36,644 nt of DNA from an uncultured Crocinitomix sp. Lineage in GTDB: Bacteria; Bacteroidota; Bacteroidia; Flavobacteriales_D; Crocinitomicaceae. The DNA is taken from contig CAKZPK010000348.1 in the NCBI GenBank assembly GCA_937139035.1, positions 1 through 36,644 on the forward strand, given 5' to 3'. Position 1 is the stretch's first letter, and each line of letters starts with the position of its first letter. Positions 31,217-36,644 of this stretch are shown one piece after another. The notes under the pieces were generated by a model. The model was not told the origin of the DNA and searched no databases. It worked only from the letters and a program-made list of their open reading frames with translations. Position numbers and translations under genes: made by a program.

Positions 31217-32440
31217 CTAATTCCATACGATATAATTGATTTCGCCTTTAACTCCATCTTTACCAGAGTAGCCATTCAACCCTCTTTTTCCAACACTACC
31301 GTTATTTCCTTTTCGTTTTCCACCATAACCCTTTAATCCTCCATAACCTCCTGCTCCATAGCCTCCAGGTTTTCCGGCCTCACCTCCGTTATTATTGATA
31401 TTAATACGATATTTAAAAAATTGGGCCTCTTCCTCTAAAAATACATTTACATTTCCGCCGTTACCACCATTACCAGCATTTCCGCCACTTCCACCATTGC
31501 CTCCATTTCCGCCGTCACCACCTGCCCCATTATACACCCCAATTAACTCGCCGGTATTTGGGTCAACACTATATTGTCCATCACTCCCAGATTTACCATC
31601 ACTTCCATTACCACCTTTGCCACCATCACCACCATTACCGCCGCACGCATTAATTGTTATTCGGCCATATTTTTCTAAATAACGAATTGAAGTTTCACCG
31701 TTATCTGGGCTGATTTCAACTTTAACCAATTTCTTATTCTCAAATTCACAATCAATTAACGAAACAAAAACATCAATATCTGATCCATTTTCACCTGTTC
31801 TCCCGTGCCCACCGAAGGTCCCTATTAAACCATCTCTTCCATTAGCTCCATTTATTTCAGGTTCTTTATAACGCCAATCTGCAGGCTGCGTAAAATGGCT
31901 TCTAGTAGTTGAAACTCTTGGTGTCACTCCATGACTACCTGATGACCCCTTTTCGCCATTCATATCAAACGTATAGTCACCATTAAAATTTACAGGCATT
32001 GACAATTCGCAAGAAATTTGCGGGTATTCTATTAACTGGGCTTTAACTAATACATAAGGGTGATTAACCAACTCATAATCCGCTCTCAGGTCAAGCTGAT
32101 TATTCTCATATGCTTTTATATTCTTCTTTTCTGATTCAACCAACACTTCATTACCTATACTCAAATATAATTTCCGAACATTAGGTACGTTCTTTTTTGC
32201 ACCAGTTACTGTTACATTAAAATCATTAAATCCAAAACGGTTATTAAGGTTTGAATAAAATACAGCCCCATTCAATAATTCAACTTTTAAAACCACTGTA
32301 AAATCTTCACCTGGCCGAATTGCGCCTTGCTCAGTTTGCAACTCAACCGTTTTAATTTTTTTAATTCGTTTTGAATCTAACCTTGATAATGAAAAGAATG
32401 ATACACTAAGAATTGATGCAAATAGTATGAATTTTAACAT
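31217..32440 (-). CDS. Secreted glycine-rich (collagen-like) protein, paralog B
   Basis: A 407-aa protein with a signal peptide (MLKFILFASILSVSFFS). N-terminal beta domain (GEDFTVVLKVELLNGAVFYSNLNNRFGFNDFNV), a glycine linker (MNGEKGSSGSHG), a strand domain (DVFVSLIDCEFENKKLVKVEISPDNGETSIRYLEKYG), then about 150 residues dominated by Gly-Gly-X or Gly-X-Y triplets (GGDGGKGGNGSDGKSG, GGNGGSGGNAGNGGNGG), split by NVFLEEEAQFFKYRININNNGG. Such triplets fit polyproline-II bundles or a collagen-like fold. It is 19 bp downstream of paralog C, so probably one operon. Confidence 0.65.
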   Translation of the reverse strand: MLKFILFASILSVSFFSLSRLDSKRIKKIKTVELQTEQGAIRPGEDFTVVLKVELLNGAVFYSNLNNRFGFNDFNVTVTGAKKNVPNVRKLYLSIGNEVLVESEKKNIKAYENNQLDLRADYELVNHPYVLVKAQLIEYPQISCELSMPVNFNGDYTFDMNGEKGSSGSHGVTPRVSTTRSHFTQPADWRYKEPEINGANGRDGLIGTFGGHGRTGENGSDIDVFVSLIDCEFENKKLVKVEISPDNGETSIRYLEKYGRITINACGGNGGDGGKGGNGSDGKSGSDGQYSVDPNTGELIGVYNGAGGDGGNGGNGGSGGNAGNGGNGGNVNVFLEEEAQFFKYRININNNGGEAGKPGGYGAGGYGGLKGYGGKRKGNNGSVGKRGLNGYSGKDGVKGEINYIVWN

Positions 32441-32459
32441 AATTATCTTTTTTCAATTC

Positions 32460-33593
32460 TTAATTCCAATTGTAATAATATACGTTTCCTGCCTGCCCAG
32501 AATATCCGTAGTCTCCTCTATTTCCAGATCTGCCAGATCTTCCATCAGAACCATTTCCTTTACCACCAGTTCCTTTTTTACCACCTGATCCATATTTTCC
32601 GCCAGTGCCACCTGAACCACCAGATCCACCGCCATTATATACCGAAATTCTACTTTTAAAAAACCAGGCGTCATCTGTAAAATAAAAGCTTACATCACCA
32701 CCATTGCCGCCATGACCTCCACGGCCACCATCTCCGCCATAACCACCGTTACCGCCATTGCCGCCATAACCTTCATAGCTCTCTTTTTCGCAACTACGAT
32801 CGTTATCGGTACTTCGAATTTTAAATGCTCCTTTTCCACCATCTCCACCTTCGCCACCGCAACCACCGTTGCCACCATCACCACCACTTCCACCTTCAGC
32901 ATAAATGCTAATTGCTCCTGTTTTGGATAAGTAACGTGTTTTACAAGAACCGTTTGCATAACAGCTTTGAATTTTCACCAATTGTGTATTATCACGTTCA
33001 AAATCTACCAACGAAACATATACATTAACATCAGACCCATTATTTCCATCACGCCCATCAAAACCATGATCACCATACTCTCCATAACCACCATCTTCTC
33101 CATTGTGCTGAGAATAGTCGTTACGGCCATCATTTCCTGCTCTACCATTTTGACCATTAACACCAGTACTTCCAGAGTTTGCACTATGGCTTACTCTATA
33201 AGTTCCATTAAAATGAATTGGAATTGTAAACGTGTGTCGAATTTCTGGGCGTTCAATCATCTGAACGTTAATTCGGATATAAGGATCATTAATAGCATTA
33301 TAATAAGTAGCAACTGTTAGTTTTCGCTTGCTTCGCCATTGTCGCTGCCCAGACCCTTCAATAGATATATTAAAGTCTTTAAATCCAAATCTTGCATTTT
33401 TGTTTGAATAAAGTTGTTGACCATCTGCTAAATCAAATGCGAGATAGGTTGGAATATTCATTCCAGCAAAAACTGAATTTTTCTCTGCAAAAACTTGGCA
33501 TGACTTAATTAATTCCAGTTGCTTTTTCTTACGCATGGAAAGCGAATTAAATGAAAGTCCAATAAGAAGTGAAAGGAGTAATGTTTTAACCAT
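32460..33593 (-). CDS. Secreted glycine-rich (collagen-like) protein, paralog C
   Basis: A 377-aa protein with a signal peptide (MVKTLLLSLLIGLSFNSLS). Same order as paralog B: beta domain (ADGQQLYSNKNARFGFKDFNISIEG), glycine linker (GSTGVNGQNGRAGNDGRN), strand domain (DVNVYVSLVDFERDNTQLVKIQSCYANGSCKTRYL), glycine-triplet block (GGSGGDGGNGGCGGEGGDGG), then a DVSFYFTDDAWFFKSRISVYNGG strand and a final Gly block. Two paired Cys (in YANGSCKTR and RSCEKESY) differ from B. The Val/Met/Ala-rich ORFs in other frames here are shadows of the GGN/GGT codon runs. Confidence 0.65.
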   Translation of the reverse strand: MVKTLLLSLLIGLSFNSLSMRKKKQLELIKSCQVFAEKNSVFAGMNIPTYLAFDLADGQQLYSNKNARFGFKDFNISIEGSGQRQWRSKRKLTVATYYNAINDPYIRINVQMIERPEIRHTFTIPIHFNGTYRVSHSANSGSTGVNGQNGRAGNDGRNDYSQHNGEDGGYGEYGDHGFDGRDGNNGSDVNVYVSLVDFERDNTQLVKIQSCYANGSCKTRYLSKTGAISIYAEGGSGGDGGNGGCGGEGGDGGKGAFKIRSTDNDRSCEKESYEGYGGNGGNGGYGGDGGRGGHGGNGGDVSFYFTDDAWFFKSRISVYNGGGSGGSGGTGGKYGSGGKKGTGGKGNGSDGRSGRSGNRGDYGYSGQAGNVYYYNWN

Positions 33594-33730
33594 ATTACGA
33601 GTATTTGGATTTTCACCAAAACCTCCAAATTTTATGCCAAAACAACATCTAAAACTTTTAGTTGTTAACTAAAACGGTTTAGGAAAACATCCGGATCTCA
33701 CCAGTTTTGATTAATCTATTCCGCAAAACA

Positions 33731-34093
33731 TCATAAAAGAGGATAAAAAGCATCCTCTAGATGTTCAATTTCAACCATTTTTTCGTTGAGAATAATGGAA
33801 ACAATATCGAACTGTGTTTCTCCATCAAAATTATTAAAATCTATATAGGCATTTGCTACTTTGAGAATAGCTTTTTGCTTTTTTTTAGTTACCGTAATTT
33901 CAGGTCCAGCCATATAATGACTTTGTCTAGTTTTTACCTCTACTACTCTCAAACGATCCTCTTTTTGCGCAATAATGTCAACCTCTCCCCGCTTGAAGCG
34001 ATAATTTCTTTCTAAAATTTGAAATCCTTTTTCCTTTAAGTAGTTAACAGCAATAATTTCTCCTTTAATTCCTAACTCAATATGCTTTGCCAT
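33731..34093 (-). CDS. YraN family (UPF0102) nuclease-fold protein
   Basis: About 120 aa. The family pattern is complete: MAKHIELGIKGEIIAVNYLKEKGFQILERNYRF, then the PD-(D/E)xK-like core GEVDIIAQKEDRLRVVEVKTR with Asp and Glu-x-Lys residues, and a basic region (VTKKKQKAILKVANAYI). YraN proteins are widespread, related to Holliday-junction-resolvase-like nucleases; the biological role is unsettled. I prefer ATG34093 (MAKHIE) to the start at 34114. Confidence 0.9.
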   Translation of the reverse strand: MAKHIELGIKGEIIAVNYLKEKGFQILERNYRFKRGEVDIIAQKEDRLRVVEVKTRQSHYMAGPEITVTKKKQKAILKVANAYIDFNNFDGETQFDIVSIILNEKMVEIEHLEDAFYPLL

Positions 34094-34337
34094 ATATATA
34101 AGTTCAATTAACACACTTTAAACCAAACTTGTAAAGGATGTTTCACGTATTGTTAAATACCACACCTAATTTGGCTAAACTGTAATAATAAATTATTGGG
34201 GTTGAAGTATAAGGGTTGTTTAGCTAAATTTACGGCTTTATTTTAAAATTCCAAAACTTAAATTAACATGCGTCTCTCAATCTTTAAGAAAGATATTCAG
34301 TTATCCATTTTTAACAAAAACGGTTACCATATTTAAT

Positions 34338-35552
34338 ATGAAGTCTGCCCTTAAAAACATAATTGGTAACAAACGAATCATTATTGGGATTTTTCTCGTT
34401 TTTGTGGCTATTTCTACCATTCAAGCCATAACATCTGAAGGTAGCACAAACCATTATAATGGCGTTCCGCATACTCAATATAACAACTACGTTATTTTTA
34501 AAGAATCATTCCACCATTTAAAGAACAATCAAGATCTCTACATCTACCATCCAAAAGATCATTTTGATTTGTACAAATACACCCCAACTTTTGCGGCATT
34601 TTTTGGCATCTTCTCAATTTTTCCAGATTGGGTAGGATTAAGTTTATGGGGGGCATTTAATGTTTTGGTGCTTTTATTTGCTATCTACTATTTGCCCAAA
34701 TTAACCTTATATGAAAAAGGTTTAATAATGGTCTTTATAGCATTTGAATTAATTACATCTATACAAAACCAGCAATCTAACGCATTAATAGTTGGGTTAC
34801 TAATATTAGCTTTTGGTTTATTAGAAAAGAAAAAGTTATGGTTAGCTGCCATGTGCATTGTTTTTTCAGTTTTTATTAAACCGTTTGGAATAGTTGGTTT
34901 GGCGCTCTTTCTTTTTTATCCGAAAAAGTGGAAAGCCGCGCTTTACGTCTTGTTTTGGACCTTTATTTTTCTGATTGCTCCTTTGCTTTGGATTGACTTT
35001 GAACAATACTCGGCGCTTGCAGATAGCTACCTAAGAATGCTGGCAGCAGATCATTCAAACTCATATGGTTATTCGGTTATGGGAATAATAAACTCATGGT
35101 TCTCTGTTGATATTAATAAAAACCTAATTGTAGGCCTTGGTGTGCTTCTATTTTTATTACCACTTTACAGAATCTCACAATATAAATCACTTCAATTTAG
35201 ACTTTTAGGACTAACCTCCATTTTAATTTGGATTGTTATTTTCAATCATAAGGCAGAATCACCAACTTTCATAATCGCCATGGCAGGTGCTTCTATCTGG
35301 TTTATTTTAAGTCAAAAAAATAGCATCAACATTGCTCTTTTTATACTGGCGATTATACTAACCTCTCTTTCTCCAACAGATCTTTTTCCAGCAACTATTA
35401 GAGAAGAATTTGTTAAGCCATATGCCTTAAAAGCCTTGCCTTGCATGTTAATTTGGTTTAAAATTATTTACGACATGATCGTCTTTAACGAAAATTCGCA
35501 AGAGAAAAATAAATTGAGTAAAAACATTGAACAACCGCTAAATACCAACTAA
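34338..35552 (+). CDS. Polytopic glycosyltransferase, GT87/DUF2029-like
   Basis: A 404-aa inner-membrane protein with about ten membrane segments. After the first segment (IIIGIFLVFVAISTIQAI) there is an extracytoplasmic loop (NYVIFKESFHHLKNNQDLYIYHPKDHFDLYKYTPTFAAFFGIF) with the YKYTP-type motif found in polyprenyl-phosphate-mannose-dependent mannosyltransferases of the GT-C class (GT87), which build surface glycans. Later segments include FIKPFGIVGLALFLFYPKKWK. Substrate not determined. No glycan gene cluster is in the window. Confidence 0.78.
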   Translation: MKSALKNIIGNKRIIIGIFLVFVAISTIQAITSEGSTNHYNGVPHTQYNNYVIFKESFHHLKNNQDLYIYHPKDHFDLYKYTPTFAAFFGIFSIFPDWVGLSLWGAFNVLVLLFAIYYLPKLTLYEKGLIMVFIAFELITSIQNQQSNALIVGLLILAFGLLEKKKLWLAAMCIVFSVFIKPFGIVGLALFLFYPKKWKAALYVLFWTFIFLIAPLLWIDFEQYSALADSYLRMLAADHSNSYGYSVMGIINSWFSVDINKNLIVGLGVLLFLLPLYRISQYKSLQFRLLGLTSILIWIVIFNHKAESPTFIIAMAGASIWFILSQKNSINIALFILAIILTSLSPTDLFPATIREEFVKPYALKALPCMLIWFKIIYDMIVFNENSQEKNKLSKNIEQPLNTN

Positions 35553-35639
35553 TTAAAAACCAAACAATCACAGAAAGAACAAAAATTTACGATTATATTA
35601 AATCATGATTTCCCTCATAATGCATTAATTACAATTTTG

Positions 35640-35647
35640 TAAATTTG
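35640..35647 (+). promoter_or_regulatory. -7 box TAAATTTG upstream of the last gene
   Basis: Matches TAnnTTTG, 35 bp before the ATG at 35683; the -33 is not clear. Confidence 0.4.
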
Positions 35648-35682
35648 GTGACCAATCTGGAGATTTTAGTTATAAACGATAC

Positions 35683-36564
35683 ATGAAAGCATATTTGTCA
35701 ACCATATTATTTTGTTTAGTGCTTTTTCCAAGTACTGTTGGATTAAGCCAAAACTACTCGTTCAAGAAAAAATTTGGGACACAAAAAAATGCCGCTTATT
35801 TTTATTGGGGATATAATCGATCAATGTATTCTAAAAGTGATGTTAACTTTTATGGTCCTGATTATAATTTTACCGTAAAAAAACTAAGTGCTTCAGACAG
35901 GCCATCTAGAGAATTTGCAACTTATGTAAATTTATCTACCATCTCTGTTCCACAGTTCAACATTCGTGTAGGTTGGTATTATAAGTTCAGGTGGGATATC
36001 TCTATCGGATATGACCACATGAAGTATGTAATGGATAGAAACCAAAACGTATACATTAACGGAGATGCAGGCGTAACAACTACGAGCGAATTAAGCGGTG
36101 AATATACAGATGCCTCTGGTTTAATTCCTGTTAGGCACGAAGATTTGCACTATGAAAATACAAATGGATTAAATTATATTTCATTTCAATTGAGTAATAC
36201 TTCTCCAATTTACAAAGCTAAAAATCGAAAATTTGCAATTCAACGCCGTGCAGGAATGGGACTTGGACCTGTAGTTACACAGACTGATTTCACATGGGAC
36301 GGTTTAGAGTATCATACTGATTTCGGTTTATCAGGATACGGTATTTCGGCACATGCTGGCGTGCGTTTTGATTTTTTCAATCGTTTCTTTTTAATGTCTA
36401 ATTGGTCTGGTGGTTTTATTCATTTACCTAAAAACAGAACCGCACCAAACGACGAATTGTTTGCAAAACAAAAGTTTGTTTACGGTCAATGGGAACTACT
36501 TGGAGGCGTACTCTTTTATTTGAAAACAAAAAACGGTTGCAACACTTGCCCGGACTGGCATTAG
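35683..36564 (+). CDS. Hypothetical outer-membrane-type beta-barrel protein
   Basis: A 293-aa protein with a signal peptide (residues 1-22, ending VGLSQ). The mature part is rich in alternating aromatic and polar residues (FYWGYNRSMYSK, FNIRVGWYYKFRWDISIGYDHMKY, AHAGVRFDFFNRFFLMSNWSGGF) and ends with a strand (YGQWELLGGVLFYLKTK), typical of a small Bacteroidota beta-barrel. A CNTCPDW tail contains two Cys. No specific family is recognised. The stop is 3 bp before the heptamer repeat. Confidence 0.6.
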   Translation: MKAYLSTILFCLVLFPSTVGLSQNYSFKKKFGTQKNAAYFYWGYNRSMYSKSDVNFYGPDYNFTVKKLSASDRPSREFATYVNLSTISVPQFNIRVGWYYKFRWDISIGYDHMKYVMDRNQNVYINGDAGVTTTSELSGEYTDASGLIPVRHEDLHYENTNGLNYISFQLSNTSPIYKAKNRKFAIQRRAGMGLGPVVTQTDFTWDGLEYHTDFGLSGYGISAHAGVRFDFFNRFFLMSNWSGGFIHLPKNRTAPNDELFAKQKFVYGQWELLGGVLFYLKTKNGCNTCPDWH

Positions 36565-36567
36565 GAT

Positions 36568-36644
36568 TTCAATGTTCAATGTTCAATGTTCAATGTTCAA
36601 TGTTCAATGTTCAATGTTCAATGTTCAATGTTCAATGTTCAATG
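36568..36644 (+). repeat. Tandem heptamer repeat TTCAATG x11, running off the window
   Basis: Eleven perfect 7-bp units fill the last 77 bases and continue past the end. It begins 3 bp after a stop codon, so it is not translated in that gene. The period of 7 is not a multiple of 3. Confidence 0.95.

Noticed and set aside
32453..32959. Val/Met/Ala-rich ORFs opposite or in other frames of the glycine-rich genes
   Set aside because: They arise from repetitive GGN codon runs of the real genes and have no start context or family.

Overview
The window comes from a Bacteroidota genome, most likely a Flavobacteriales member. The DNA is AT-rich. Several genes have the Bacteroidota promoter (TAnnTTTG at -7, sometimes TTTG at -33) and no Shine-Dalgarno. 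There is a type IX secretion (T9SS) sorting domain, SBBP beta-propeller repeats, a LytS/LytTR kinase-regulator pair with a propeller sensor, and tRNA genes without an encoded CCA.

Region 1 (1-10105) reads as a stretch of integron-type gene cassettes. Successive blocks are all transcribed rightward and are separated by attC-like imperfect palindromes. For each complete block, the 9 or more bases at its left edge are the exact complement of the core at its right edge: GTTGTGCAT/ATGCACAAC, GTTACCTGC/GCAGGTAAC and GTTAGCCAC/GTGGCTAAC. The cassettes are unusually large and carry several genes. Cassette 1 has a Crp/Fnr regulator, a DUF2147 protein, a Rossmann protein and a flavodoxin-fold oxidoreductase. 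Cassette 2 has a Crp/Fnr regulator, an ArsM-like methyltransferase and a membrane protein. Cassette 3 has an SRPBCC protein and a MarR regulator. An ORF-less cassette-like block follows. Two near-identical 1853-bp group IIC introns sit in opposite orientation inside two of the attC sites, cutting at TTGT|TA; this is the behaviour described for group IIC-attC introns. No integrase gene is in the window, so the array must continue to the left or be an integrase-less cluster.

Region 2 (10250-10922) is a packed row of eight tRNA genes, several of them irregular. One has a 29-nt hairpin insertion in the anticodon loop.

Region 3 (11001-24241) is more ordinary chromosome. It holds an NhaD antiporter, small secreted or lipoprotein ORFs, a LytTR response regulator with its propeller histidine kinase, a Cys-rich protein without a signal peptide, a fulvocin C-related lipoprotein, and ileS. 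The fulvocin-like gene lies between two copies of a 44-bp sequence from the 3' end of ileS, which looks like an insertion or duplication scar.

Region 4 (24477-36644) holds a T9SS-secreted SBBP protein, three paralogous secreted glycine-rich (collagen-like) proteins, a third Crp/Fnr regulator beside a strictosidine-synthase-like lipoprotein, a type II NADH dehydrogenase-like protein, a YraN nuclease-fold protein, a GT87-like membrane glycosyltransferase, an outer-membrane-type protein, and a heptamer tandem repeat that runs off the end.

A regulatory theme joins regions 1 and 4. All three Crp/Fnr genes are followed by a 14-bp palindrome centred exactly 29.5 bp before the -7 box of the next gene, which is the class II activator position. 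The two cassette-borne regulators have an AGGACA-type palindrome and Arg at the FNR Glu209 position. The chromosomal one has a perfect FNR-type TTGATnnnnATCAA and keeps Glu.
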